From Symbiopectobacterium purcellii_A (GTDB taxonomy: Bacteria; Pseudomonadota; Gammaproteobacteria; Enterobacterales; Enterobacteriaceae): a stretch of 64,000 nt of DNA. This document shows, in pieces, positions 9,764-18,800 of this stretch. Under the pieces are notes generated by a model, which searched no databases, had not been told where the DNA came from, and saw only the letters and a list, made by a program, of their open reading frames with translations. A program made the position numbers and the translations under genes. The stretch spans positions 496,001 to 560,000 of the forward strand of contig NZ_CP189882.1 in the NCBI RefSeq assembly GCF_052050035.1, given 5' to 3'. Positions within the stretch are counted from its first letter, which is position 1, and every line of letters starts with the position of its first letter.

Positions 9764-10056
9764 ACCGAACAGCGCAGGCACTACATCGGGAGGATTTAAA
9801 GGCCCGGTGCCCGGTTTGACCACCGTAGAACAGGCTAAAACGCTCAGGGACGATGCGTGGGTGGTATTTCCGGCAGTTAGGGCATGAACTGTACGAGTTT
9901 CGCGACAGTTCAGGCACCGTCAATGTTGATATCGACGACAAGCGCTGGGCAGGGCAAACGATCACCCCCAATGACAAAATTCGTATCGAAGGCGAAGTAG
10001 ATAAAGATTGGAATAGCGTAGAGATCGACGTTAAATCAGTACATCTGGTGAAATAG
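9764..10056 (+). pseudogene. ygiW: YgiW/YdeI-family OB-fold periplasmic protein, truncated and frameshifted
   Basis: The region after the IS30 end encodes GGFKGPVPGLTTVEQAKTLRDDAWVV. After a shift in frame it continues as QLGHELYEFRDSSGTVNVDI and WAGQTITPNDKIRIEGEVDKDWNSVEID. This is the BOF (bacterial OB-fold) domain of YgiW-like stress proteins. The signal peptide has been lost to the IS30 element and at least one indel lies near 9868-9880. Without the N-terminus it cannot be exported. Confidence 0.82.
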
Positions 10057-10075
10057 CGCGTCACCGCAGAGGGGC

Positions 10076-10146
10076 TTAACGCCCCTGTTCACGCAGGGTA
10101 AGCCGCGCTACACTGCGGTACACCACGCCCCCTTTTTGCTGTTGCA
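10076..10146 (-). pseudogene. C-terminal remnant of an unidentified gene
   Basis: An open frame ending GGVVYRSVARLTLREQGR at TAA 10076 is cut by MITE-D copy 4. Beyond the MITE it would overlap the start of bsmA on the other strand. It may be a true gene end or chance. I do not recognise it. Confidence 0.25.
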
Positions 10147-10335
10147 GGCTTTGTTGAATAATTTAAGATACTGATTTATATAAGCATTATAAAATTTCAA
10201 CGACTAATTTTTCCTCTCGGAATGCTTTTTATTGTGCTAACTATTTGATTTGTCGTTCTAACAAAATACATTCTCTGTAAATGCATTCTAACTAAAGAAG
10301 ATGTAAATCAAACGGTTAAATTATTCAACAAAGCC
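10147..10335 (+). mobile_element. MITE-D copy 4, directly upstream of bsmA
   Basis: 189 bp. The flanks are GCTGTTGCA and ACTGTTGCA, a 9-bp duplication with one later change. It ends 17 bp before the bsmA ATG, so the native promoter is displaced. Confidence 0.92.
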
Positions 10336-10352
10336 ACTGTTGCAAGGAACTT

Positions 10353-10661
10353 ATGACTGCGCTCACGCGGTTCATCACCTTTTCCCTCACGACGCTGCTG
10401 TACGCCTGTAGTACTTTTCAAGGCAAGCCAATGCCGTTGCCACCGCCAACACCGCAGGCGCAGATTATCGTCTATGCCCAAACCGGCACCTTAGAGAAAA
10501 TGGGATCGATATCGGTCAATGTGCGCGGCAGTACCGATGACGCCGATCGCGCCATTCAACAACGCGCGGACGCTTACGGCGCACGCTATTACACCATCAC
10601 ATTGAAGCAAGAGCATGCATTGACCAACACGTGGACATCACGCGCCGTGCTGTACCGCTAA
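10353..10661 (+). CDS. bsmA: BsmA-like biofilm/stress lipoprotein (YdgH/DUF1471 type)
   Basis: 102 aa with a lipoprotein signal (hydrophobic run to LLYACSTF, lipidated Cys at residue 19), a Pro-rich linker and one DUF1471 domain (LEKMGSISVNVRGSTDDADRA, ADAYGARYYTIT, ending SRAVLYR). This matches BsmA (YjfO), linked in E. coli to biofilm and peroxide/acid stress. The gene looks intact. AAGGA lies about 5 bp before the ATG. MITE-D copy 4 sits immediately upstream, so transcription must start inside or beyond the MITE. It is convergent with rlmB, its neighbour in other enterobacteria too. Confidence 0.8.
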   Translation: MTALTRFITFSLTTLLYACSTFQGKPMPLPPPTPQAQIIVYAQTGTLEKMGSISVNVRGSTDDADRAIQQRADAYGARYYTITLKQEHALTNTWTSRAVLYR

Positions 10662-10692
10662 ACCGACGCGTTGATGCACAAAACAGGCGTGG

Positions 10693-11427
10693 TTACGCCA
10701 GACGCTGTCTGACCGCTTCAAACAAACAAACGCCAGTCGCGACTGAAACGTTAAGCGACGAAACGCTACCGGCCATTGGGATACTGATCAACTCATCGCA
10801 GTGTTCACGCGTCAAGCGGCGCATCCCTTCCCCTTCCGCGCCCATGACCAGCGCCAGCGGACCGGTCAGCTTACTTTGATAGAGCGTATGGTCAGCCTCA
10901 CCTGCGGTCCCGACGATCCATACCTGATTTTCCTGCAACAGGCGCAGCGTGCGCGCCAGATTGGTCACGCGAATCAAAGGAACATTTTCCGCCGCCCCGC
11001 AGGCCACTTTTTTCGCGGTAGCATTGAGTTGCGCAGAGCGATCGCGCGGCACAATGATCGCATGCACCCCGGCGGCATCGGCGTTACGTAAGCACGCGCC
11101 GAGGTTGTGAGGATCGGTGACGCCATCCAATATCAATAAAAACGGCTGCGCCACACTTGCCAGCAGATCCGGCAGATCGCTTTCCTGATACTGACGCCCC
11201 TCTTTGACACGCGCCACGATCCCCTGATGCACTGCCCCTTCGACCTTGCTATCCAACCATTGACGATTCGCTACCTGAATCACAATGCCATTAGCTTCTA
11301 GGGCCGCGATCACCGGTTGCAAGCGGCGATCTTCACGCCCTTTAAGGATAACGACTTCCAGAAAACGCTGCGGGTCGCGTTCTAACAGGGCATTGACTGC
11401 GTGGATACCGTAAATAATTTCGCTCAT
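10693..11427 (-). CDS. rlmB: 23S rRNA (Gm2251) 2'-O-methyltransferase
   Basis: 244 aa, normal length. RlmB adds a 2'-O-methyl group to G2251 in the P-loop of 23S rRNA. The N-terminal RNA-binding domain (MSEIIYGIHAVNALLERDP) is followed by a SPOUT-type catalytic domain with LILDGVTDPHNLGACLRNADAAG, VMGAEGEGMRRLT and SIPMAGSVSSLNVSVATG, which form the trefoil knot and SAM site. The gene is intact and lies 62 bp downstream of rnr on the same strand, in the conserved nsrR-rnr-rlmB order. Confidence 0.97.
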   Translation of the reverse strand: MSEIIYGIHAVNALLERDPQRFLEVVILKGREDRRLQPVIAALEANGIVIQVANRQWLDSKVEGAVHQGIVARVKEGRQYQESDLPDLLASVAQPFLLILDGVTDPHNLGACLRNADAAGVHAIIVPRDRSAQLNATAKKVACGAAENVPLIRVTNLARTLRLLQENQVWIVGTAGEADHTLYQSKLTGPLALVMGAEGEGMRRLTREHCDELISIPMAGSVSSLNVSVATGVCLFEAVRQRLA

Positions 11428-11489
11428 TGATACTCTTCAAACGTGATGTGTTAACGAACGGCGCAAACTCCGCCGTTCGCTGTGGGCAT

Positions 11490-13952
11490 TTACTGTGCCG
11501 CGTTCTTTTTACTGGCGCGTTTCGCATTGGTGGCGGCGGCGATCTTACGCGTTTTTTCGGCGTTTTTCTGCGTCTTGTCGGTCTTTTTCTTCGCTTTTGC
11601 CTTTGCTTTCACCTTATCAGGCGCAGCCTTTTTCCCTGCGTTATCGTCCTTGCGGAACGCGCTATCAGGTTCAAAATTAGCCGGTTTTTTACCGCCGCGC
11701 CGTGCAGGTCTTGCTTCACGGCGGATCGGTTTTTTCGCCTTGTCGCGTGCGGTTTTACCTTCACCACGCACTTTGCGCGTGCTGGAGAGCAGAGAGAAAT
11801 CGATATTGCGTTCGTCCATATTGACCGCTTCCACGCGAATTTCGACCTCATCACCCAGACGATAAACCTGTCCGCTCGATTCACCGATCAAACGTTGGCC
11901 CACATTGTCATAACGATAGTAGTCGTTATCCAGCGTGGAGACATGCACCAGACCGTCGATAAACAGATCGTTGAGGCGCACGAAGAAGCCAAAGCCGGTG
12001 ACGCTGGCAATAATCCCGGTAAAAGATTCACCTACGTGGTCCTGCATAAAGTCACACTTCAGCCAGTCAGCAACATCGCGTGTTGCTTCGTCCGCACGCC
12101 GCTCGGTCAACGAACAGTGCATGCCCAGTTGCAGCATCTCATTGAGATCGCTGTGCCAGCCGCCGGTCGGCGTCCAACGCTCACGACGATCGCTGAGCAA
12201 ATACTTGATGCCACGGTGCAGTGACAGATCGGGATAGCGGCGAATCGGAGAGGTAAAGTGACCGTATGAGGTCAGCGCCAGGCCAAAGTGTCCGCGATTT
12301 TCCGGATCGTAAATCGCCTGTTTCATGGAGCGCAGCATCATGGTTTGCAGCATTTCATGATCGGGACGATCAGCCACCAGCGTCATCAATTCCGCATAAT
12401 CTTTCGGTTCCGGCTTCATCCCGCCTTTCAGCGTCAAACCAAGCTCACCCAGTACGCTGCGCAATGCCAGCACATGGTCTTCACTCGGGCGATCGTGCAC
12501 CCGGAACAGCGCAGGCTCCTGATTTTTCTCAACGAATCTGGCCGCCGAGATATTGGCCAGGATCATGCACTCTTCAATCAGTTTATGCGCATCGTTACGC
12601 ACCATGGATTCCACGCGTTCGATACGGCGTTCCGCGTTGAAGATAAACTTCGCTTCTTCGGTTTCAAAAGCGATGCCGCCGCGCTCTTCGCGCGCTGTTT
12701 CCAGCACCTGATACATGCTGTGCAGCTCTTCCAATCCGCCTACCAGCGGCTGGTAATGCGCGCGCAGCTCCTCATCACCTTGCAGCATATGCCACACCTT
12801 GGTGTAGGTCAGGCGCGCATGGGAGCGCATCACGGCTTCGTAGAATTTGTACGTCGACAGTTTACCCGTCGCAGAGATGGTCATCTCGCACACCATACAC
12901 AGCCGATCCACGTCCGGGTTCAACGAACACAGGCCGTTCGACAGCACTTCCGGCAGCATTGGCACCACTTGCGAAGGAAAATAGACCGAGGTGCCGCGCG
13001 CCCGCGCTTCATGATCCAGCGGCGTGTTAGGGCGCACGTAATAGCTGACATCGGCAATGGCCACCCACAGACGCCAGCCACCACCGCGTTTTTTCTCGCA
13101 GTAAACCGCATCGTCAAAATCGCGCGCGTCTTCACCGTCAATCGTCACCAGCGGCAACGAGAGCAAATCAACACGCCCTTTTTTCGCGCTTTCCGGCACC
13201 TGTTCGTTGAAATCTTTAATCTGCTCTTCGACCTGTTTCGACCAGGTATGCGGGATATCGTGGGTACGCAGCGCGATATCCACCGCCATGCCGGTACCCA
13301 TTTTATCGCCCAGAATCTCAACAATCTTCCCGATGGCTTTAGTGCGACGCGTGGGGCGTTGGGTTAACTCCACCACCACCATGTAGCCCATGCGAGCGCC
13401 GTTGATGTTTTCTTGCGGGATAAGAATATCGAAGCTCAGACGACTGTCATCCGGCACCACAAACCCCATACCGGCATCGAGGAAGTAACGGCCAACGATC
13501 TGCCCGGTGCGCGGCTCCAGCACCCGCACGATACGGCCCTCACGCCGCCCTTTGCGATCGGCACCCAGCGGTTGTGCCAGCACCACATCGCCGTGCATGG
13601 TGCGTTTCATCTCTTCCGCTGACAGGTACAGGTCGTCTTTACGCCCTTCTACGCGCAGGAAACCAAAGCCGTCGCGGTGGCCGATCACCGTGCCGCGCAG
13701 CAAATCCAGTTTTTCCGGCAGCGCATAGCATTGACGGCGAGTAAACACCAGTTGACCGTCACGCTCCATCGCGCGCAAACGACGGCGCAGCGCTTCTTGC
13801 TGCTCTTCCGTAGTGAGTTCCAAATCGGCTGCCAGGTCATCGCGGCTGATAGGCGTATTGCGTTTTTCGATGTGGGCCAGAATGTATTCGCGGCTGGGGA
13901 TGGGTGATTCGTATTTTTCTGCTTCACGTTCCAGGAATGGATCTTGGGACAT
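11490..13952 (-). CDS. rnr: Ribonuclease R
   Basis: 820 aa, a processive 3'-5' exoribonuclease that degrades structured RNA and takes part in tmRNA maturation and rRNA quality control. In order: an N-terminal HTH (SREYILAHIEKRNTPISRDDLAADL), two cold-shock domains (about 80-240), the RNB catalytic core with the Asp-rich motif TIDGEDARDFDDAVYCE (about 270-290), an S1 domain (FTGIIASVTGFGFFVRL, about 645-725) and a Lys/Ala-rich tail. ATG 13952 (MSQDPFLEREAEKYE) is chosen over an upstream in-frame ATG because it follows GGAGG and matches family starts. No lesion seen. It lies 41 bp after nsrR. Confidence 0.97.
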   Translation of the reverse strand: MSQDPFLEREAEKYESPIPSREYILAHIEKRNTPISRDDLAADLELTTEEQQEALRRRLRAMERDGQLVFTRRQCYALPEKLDLLRGTVIGHRDGFGFLRVEGRKDDLYLSAEEMKRTMHGDVVLAQPLGADRKGRREGRIVRVLEPRTGQIVGRYFLDAGMGFVVPDDSRLSFDILIPQENINGARMGYMVVVELTQRPTRRTKAIGKIVEILGDKMGTGMAVDIALRTHDIPHTWSKQVEEQIKDFNEQVPESAKKGRVDLLSLPLVTIDGEDARDFDDAVYCEKKRGGGWRLWVAIADVSYYVRPNTPLDHEARARGTSVYFPSQVVPMLPEVLSNGLCSLNPDVDRLCMVCEMTISATGKLSTYKFYEAVMRSHARLTYTKVWHMLQGDEELRAHYQPLVGGLEELHSMYQVLETAREERGGIAFETEEAKFIFNAERRIERVESMVRNDAHKLIEECMILANISAARFVEKNQEPALFRVHDRPSEDHVLALRSVLGELGLTLKGGMKPEPKDYAELMTLVADRPDHEMLQTMMLRSMKQAIYDPENRGHFGLALTSYGHFTSPIRRYPDLSLHRGIKYLLSDRRERWTPTGGWHSDLNEMLQLGMHCSLTERRADEATRDVADWLKCDFMQDHVGESFTGIIASVTGFGFFVRLNDLFIDGLVHVSTLDNDYYRYDNVGQRLIGESSGQVYRLGDEVEIRVEAVNMDERNIDFSLLSSTRKVRGEGKTARDKAKKPIRREARPARRGGKKPANFEPDSAFRKDDNAGKKAAPDKVKAKAKAKKKTDKTQKNAEKTRKIAAATNAKRASKKNAAQ

Positions 13953-13993
13953 TGCGGTTCCTCCGTTGTCTTCAGCAGAAGGCTGAACGGACT

Positions 13994-14419
13994 TCATTCA
14001 ACCAACAATAATTTATAAAGCGGCGGGTTCTCTTTCACCATGTCGGCCAACGTATGTTGGTCCAGTTCGAAGAGAAAGCGCTGAACGCCCTGTTGCAGTA
14101 CCCCTTTTAAGCGGCATGCTGGCGTGATGTGGCAAAAATCATGGTTACAGTTGACCAGAGACAGTGGCTCCAGCGCGCGCACCACATCGCCAATGCGAAT
14201 GGTTTGTGCAGGCTTGCCCAAACGGATGCCGCCATTTTTACCGCGCACGGCCATCACAAAGCCAGCCCGACTAAGTTGATTGATAATTTTGACCATATGA
14301 TTACGAGAGACGCCATACACTTGCGTCACTTCAGTAATATTCGTCATCTTCCCTTCAGGCAGTGATGCCATGTAGATCAGCGCGCGTAATCCATAATCCG
14401 TAAAACTGGTTAACTGCAC
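13994..14419 (-). CDS. nsrR: Nitric-oxide-sensing repressor NsrR (Rrf2 family)
   Basis: 141 aa with a GTG start (VQLTSFTDYGLRALIYMAS). The winged helix includes YGVSRNHMVKIINQLSRAGFV. The three cysteines in NCNHDFCHITPAC ligate the [2Fe-2S] cluster that nitric oxide destroys, releasing repression of NO-detoxification genes. The length equals the E. coli protein. A longer frame reaching 14461 has no family support; the GTG is preceded by GAGG. It is the first gene of nsrR-rnr-rlmB. Confidence 0.96.
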   Translation of the reverse strand: MQLTSFTDYGLRALIYMASLPEGKMTNITEVTQVYGVSRNHMVKIINQLSRAGFVMAVRGKNGGIRLGKPAQTIRIGDVVRALEPLSLVNCNHDFCHITPACRLKGVLQQGVQRFLFELDQHTLADMVKENPPLYKLLLVE

Positions 14420-14463
14420 AGAAACCTCGGATACCCTTGAGTATCGGTAGGAACGTCGCATCC

Positions 14464-14523
14464 ATGTTCATCGCAACAATGCTCAGCGCAACAATGTTCA
14501 TAGCAGCAACGTTCATCACATCA
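14464..14523. repeat. Four tandem 15-bp units upstream of nsrR
   Basis: Imperfect units of the form ATGTTCATCGCAACA start at 14464, 14479, 14494 and 14509. Read on the minus strand they give Met-Asn-X-X-Ala repeats in an 84-codon frame overlapping the nsrR start; that frame is probably not a gene. Confidence 0.75.
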
Positions 14524-14709
14524 TTAAAACTCATGTTGGCAAGGCCACAGAAAGAAAATACACCACCAACATGAACGAAAAACAACATAAGAACCAGATT
14601 TACTAGCAATAATAAACCAGTCGCAAATGATCCGGCGAATTATTTAGCATATTCCCCGCGTTTCAACATGGGTTCTGTTTTTTTTTCTGAAAAAAGACGC
14701 CCCCATTTT

Positions 14710-14792
14710 TGTGCAATGCACACCACCTTGCACAGCCGCAGGGCATATACATAATATAAAACAGCCAAAAATGTGCATTATGCACATATAAT
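14710..14792 (+). promoter_or_regulatory. Two palindromic operator-like sites and a -10 box before the CodB-like gene
   Basis: TGTGCAATGCACA (14710-14722) and TGTGCATTATGCACA (14772-14786) have centres 63 bp apart, about six helical turns. The second abuts a TATAAT at 14787-14792. A TTGCACA half-site lies between them at 14728. The arrangement suggests a dimeric regulator binding two sites by looping. The regulator is unknown; the half-site order is opposite to that of NtrC. Confidence 0.5.
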
Positions 14793-14895
14793 CTTATTCT
14801 GTTTATCCATCTTTTTATGCCGTAAAACGGGCACGGATATTGCTGTATTTCCCACGTTTTTATCAGCCCTACTGTGGGCATACCAGAGGAACGCA

Positions 14896-15537
14896 ATGAT
14901 GTCGGCTCAAAACGAATTCCCCCTTAGCGAAGCACCCAAAGAGGGGCGCAAGGGATTACTCTCTATCTCCATGGTGCTCTTCAGCTTTACCTTTTTTACC
15001 GGCACCATGTTTGCTGGCGGAAAAATCGGCGTCGCTTTCAATATCGTTGATATGTTGTGGCTAGCGATCATCGATAATGTTTTGCTGGCCACGTATGCTG
15101 CCGCGCTGGCCCTGATCGCCGCACGCAGCGGCCTGAACTCAGTACTGATGGGACGTTTTTGCTTTGGTGAACACGGCAGTAAACTCTCTGATTTTCTGCT
15201 CGGCTTTGCCGAACTGGGCTGGTACGCCTGGCGAACGGCCACGGTAGCGATTGCACTGGTCAAACTGTTGGCTCTGCCGGAGAGCGTCACGTCGCTGTTG
15301 ATGGTGCTGTTTGGCCTCGGCTTCTGCCTGACCGCCATCGTCGGCTACAAAGGGCTGGATGCGCTGTCACGCATCTCCGTACCACTGATGCTTGTAATGC
15401 TGATTGTCTCCATGTGGATTGCCACGCATGATGTCGGCGGTTGGCAAGGGTTGGCAAAAAGGGTGCCGGACCAAACCATGAGTTTTTCCGCCGCCATCAC
15501 TATGGTGTTCGGCACCTTCGACAGTGGCGCCACGCAG
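14896..15537 (+). pseudogene. CodB-like NCS1 permease, 5' part
   Basis: The first 214 codons of a cytosine/purine permease-type membrane transporter. The frame starts at ATG 14896 after AGAGGA and shows repeated hydrophobic segments from about residue 21 (LLSISMVLFSFTFFTGTMFAGG, LWLAIIDNVLLATYAAALALIAA). It is cut by IS256 at 15538. The 8-bp duplication CCACGCAG on both sides of the element shows that 17160-17741 is the other half. NCS1 carriers bring nucleobases or related compounds into the cell with H+ or Na+; the substrate here cannot be read from sequence. Confidence 0.82.
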
Positions 15538-15941
15538 GAGTCTGTAAAGAATTTCGTGTAAATGGCTCCATCGCTTAACCGGAAATCCGATCTCCATACA
15601 TCAACATGAATTGGCTCATAGCCGGTTTCCAGTCTCTGATTGGTAGGGTCCATTTAGCCGAGATATTATGCAAGGCTAGATAGAATAATTTTAGCACCGA
15701 GTCATCCGTTGGAAATATTCGTCGCGTTTTCGTTATCTTGCGCAATGAAGCATTTAACGACTCTATCGCGTTGGTGGTGTAGATAACCTTGCGGATCTCC
15801 GGCGGAAAATCAAAAATGACGATGAGACGTTCCCAATTATTTCTCCACGATGGGCTGATCGTCGGGAACTGCTCATCCCATTTGGCCGCGAAGGAATCCA
15901 GGGCCTCTTCAGCGCCCTCTAGCGTTGCGGAACTATAGATA

Positions 15942-16033
15942 TAGCCAAGCGACATTATTTTGATAACAGCCAGCTATGCTTCTTTGCCGCATATCAGGGC
16001 ATAGGATGTAATCATTTTTAAGTCGGTTGGCTA
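15942..16033 (+). mobile_element. MITE-E copy 2
   Basis: 92 bp at a TA within the IS256 transposase gene. Confidence 0.92.
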
Positions 16034-16099
16034 TAGTGCGGAGGTCAGCAGCAACGGCTTTACGCTCTTTCCAGCCGACGTAGCGCAGCGAGTTCCGCA

Positions 16100-16159
16100 C
16101 CTGATGCCATTGAAGCTGTTTACCCGCATACGCGGGTAAACAGCTTCAATGGCATCAGG
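16100..16159. repeat. Perfect 28-bp inverted repeat made inside IS256
   Basis: The arms CCTGATGCCATTGAAGCTG... and their exact complement are separated by ATAC. Other IS256 copies have only a partial palindrome here (ATGCACAATGCAGAGCTG on the left arm), so the left arm was overwritten by a copy of the right one. Confidence 0.85.
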
Positions 16160-16717
16160 AAAGCCCTTCAGGCCATCGCAGCAGGCGATGAAGATGTCCT
16201 GTAGCCCACGATTTTTCAGTTCTGTCATTACAGATAACCAGAACTTGGCCCCCTCGGTTTTGGCTATCCATAGCCCCAGCAGCTCTTTTTCGCCCTGGCC
16301 GTTGATGCCTAGAGCCAAGTAAACAGACTTGTTGGTCACGGCTCCGCCGTCCTGGCTTTTGACAACAATACAGTCAAGGTAAACAATGGGATAAAACGCA
16401 TCCAGCGGCCGTTGCTGCCAGCGCTTAACGTCATCCATCACGGCATTGGTCACTTGAGAAATGAAGCCAGCGGAAACATCGACCCCGTAGACTTCTTTAA
16501 AGTGAGCCTGAATATCACGGGTTGATAGCCCTCTGGAATAGAGAGAAATAATGCGGTCATCGAAGCCGTTAAGCTGCTTTTCGTGCTTACCGATCAGTGT
16601 CGGCTCGAAGGTACTGTTGCGGTCGCGCGGAATATCGAGCTCGAGCGCCCCATTTTGGCTACGTACGCTCTTGGATGTCTTGCCATTGCGGGAGTTGCCT
16701 GAATTATTACCAGCCGG

Positions 16718-16921
16718 GGCTTTGTTGAATAATTTAAGATACTGATTTATATAAGCATTATAAAATTTCAACGACTAATTTTTCCTCTCGGAATGCTTTT
16801 TATTGTGCTAACTATTTGATTTGTCGTTCTAACAAAATACATTCTCTGTAAATACATTCTCTGTAAATGCATTCTAACTAAAGAAGATGTAAATCAAACG
16901 GTTAAATTATTCAACAAAGCC
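16718..16921 (+). mobile_element. MITE-D copy 5 with internal 15-bp duplication
   Basis: 204 bp instead of 189 because ATACATTCTCTGTAA is repeated. The 9-bp duplication is ACCAGCCGG. Confidence 0.93.
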
Positions 16922-17159
16922 ACCAGCCGGGTCATGCTTAGCATACCCAAGGTGTATCTCCATCTCAGCTTGAAGAACCCGTTCCGCCAGTCTTTTAGTC
17001 AGCTCCTTGAGTAGGCCTGATTCACCCAGAAGCTCCTGAGGGGAGTGGCAATCCTGAAGCAGTTGGTCAATAAGTTCGTTGCTGATAGGCATTTTTTGTC
17101 CTCTGAAGGTTTTCCTCAAAATGCCATTTACACAGATCTTTTTACACTCTCCCACGCAG

Positions 17160-17741
17160 GCCACCAACTGGACACGCCTGGCGCGTAGCGGCCGTATCGC
17201 CGTCAGTGCCAGCTTTATCAGTTTCCTCGGCGGTAACGGGCTGATGATTATTTCCGGGGCTTACTGTGCCATCGTCTACAAGCAGGCCGATATCGTAGCC
17301 GTAATGATGTTGCAGGGGCTCTCAATCGCTGCGGTAATAATGCTGTGTCTGAACCTGTGGACCATTCAAGGACCGACTATCTACAACGTTTCCGCCGCAG
17401 CCTGCCACCTGCTACGCAGCGAGCGACGTCGTACCCTGACGCTGATTGGCGCTGCCATTGGTATCGTGCTCGCCATTGGCGGCATGTATGAAATGCTGAT
17501 TCCGTTCCTGATCCTGCTGGGATCGATCATTCCGCCGATTGGTGGGGTCATCATGGCGGACTATGTTTTCCGCTATCGCGGCCAGTACCCTTCCCTGCAA
17601 TCCACCACGCTGCCGCGCTTCAACTACATCGGCCTCAGTGCCTATGCCATCGGTGCTGTTCTGGCTTATTTATCGCCGTGGATTGCGCCACTGGTGGGGA
17701 TTGCTGCTTCGGCAGGCAGCTATGTGCTGCTGAGCGTACTA
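17160..17741 (+). pseudogene. CodB-like NCS1 permease, 3' part
   Basis: Continues the permease frame after IS256 (ATNWTRLARSGRIAVSASF ... GGVIMADYVFRYRGQYP). The motif PPIGGVIMADY near the C-terminus is typical of CodB-type carriers. The last few codons are replaced by IS-J at 17742 (the frame ends GCVP from IS sequence). Together the halves give about 408 codons, against about 419 for E. coli CodB. Confidence 0.82.
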
Positions 17742-18100
17742 GGCTGTGTCCCTTAATTGCTTGAGCTATAGTATCCATCTGTTTCTAAGACACTTTGGAT
17801 TATGGCTCGCTACGATCTTTCTGATGAAGCATGGGCAATCATTGAGCCCTTGTTACCAACCGTTTTGACATCTCCGCAGGCAGGCCGGCCATGGGCAGAA
17901 CATCGCAAAATCGTCAACGGCATGTTCAAGCCTAGGAATTTCAAACTTTTTGGGGCCCCTGATTTCGGGGGCTGGCAACGATGAAAACCGGCTTTTTTAT
18001 CGTGAATGCCTCTGTGTTTGGGTGATTTTTGAACACATTGCGCGTTTTTTTGATTACATCGCCGAATTCCAGGCAGAGTTTCCCCGCATTATCCAACGTA

Positions 18101-18192
18101 TAGCCAAGCGACATTATTTTGATAACAGCCAGCTATGCTTCTTTGCCGCATATCAGGGCATAGGATGTAATCATTTTTAAGTCGGTTGGCTA
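18101..18192 (+). mobile_element. MITE-E copy 3
   Basis: 92 bp at a TA near the 3' end of IS91 tnpA. Confidence 0.92.
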
Positions 18193-18800
18193 TAACGCAT
18201 TCGCGCTATCTCCCCGGCGTTCGCGATTAGCTTCTCCAGGGCCGTTGCCGGCAGCGCCCGGCTGAACGCCATTTTTGCCCCGCACAGCAGGCAGGCAAAC
18301 GGGTCTGTATTCAGTAATCCCTGACTCAGCGTTGTGTATGTCACTGGCGCTGCTTTTTTCACATTATCCTGCCCCAGGGCTTTTCTCACCAGAGGCAACA
18401 GTTTTCCCACTACGCGGTTAGCCAGAAAACCAAAGTAACGCACCATCCGGAAATGCTTCTCCGGTATATGCTTTATCAGCCGCAGTATCAGCTCACGCTG
18501 ACTGAGCGCCAGGTCTTCATGCCTCCCCGTCCGGTGATCCAGAAAACGCAGGGTGATGCGGCTTCCCCCGTCGTAGTGTGCCAGTCGCGCACCCGACACA
18601 GGCAGTTTTTTCAGGTACCGGCCCAGGTACTTTGCTGTCTGCCGGGGATGTTTCGTCGGCTTCGCAAAATACACGTGCCAGTAAATCTCTCCCTGCTCAT
18701 TTTTCCCCTGGCTGAGGATAAAGCGCTTCCATTCATCATAATCCCGGATGTGAGCCAGCTGCGGCGGCAGAACAAGAGACTCCCATGCAGACAGCAGATA

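Larger units (their letters stand above)
15538..17151 (-). mobile_element. IS-B (IS256) copy with nested MITE-E, MITE-D and a palindrome mutation
   Basis: 8-bp duplication CCACGCAG at 15530-15537 and 17152-17159. About 1,307 bp after removal of MITE-E (15942-16033) and MITE-D (16718-16921). The transposase gene is therefore split into three pieces and also altered at 16100-16159. It is diverged from the intact copies at many sites, so this is an older insertion. Confidence 0.92.

Noticed and set aside
12288..13367. 359-codon frame on the plus strand
   Set aside because: It lies antisense to rnr, which has full domain content and a good ribosome site.
14355..14609. 84-codon minus-strand frame rich in Met-Asn repeats
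   Set aside because: Its sequence is set by the 15-bp tandem repeat and its 3' end overlaps nsrR in another frame.
14710..14786. Palindromes as NtrC sites
   Set aside because: NtrC sites have GCAC...GTGC half-site order; these have GTGC...GCAC, and no sigma-54 promoter is visible.
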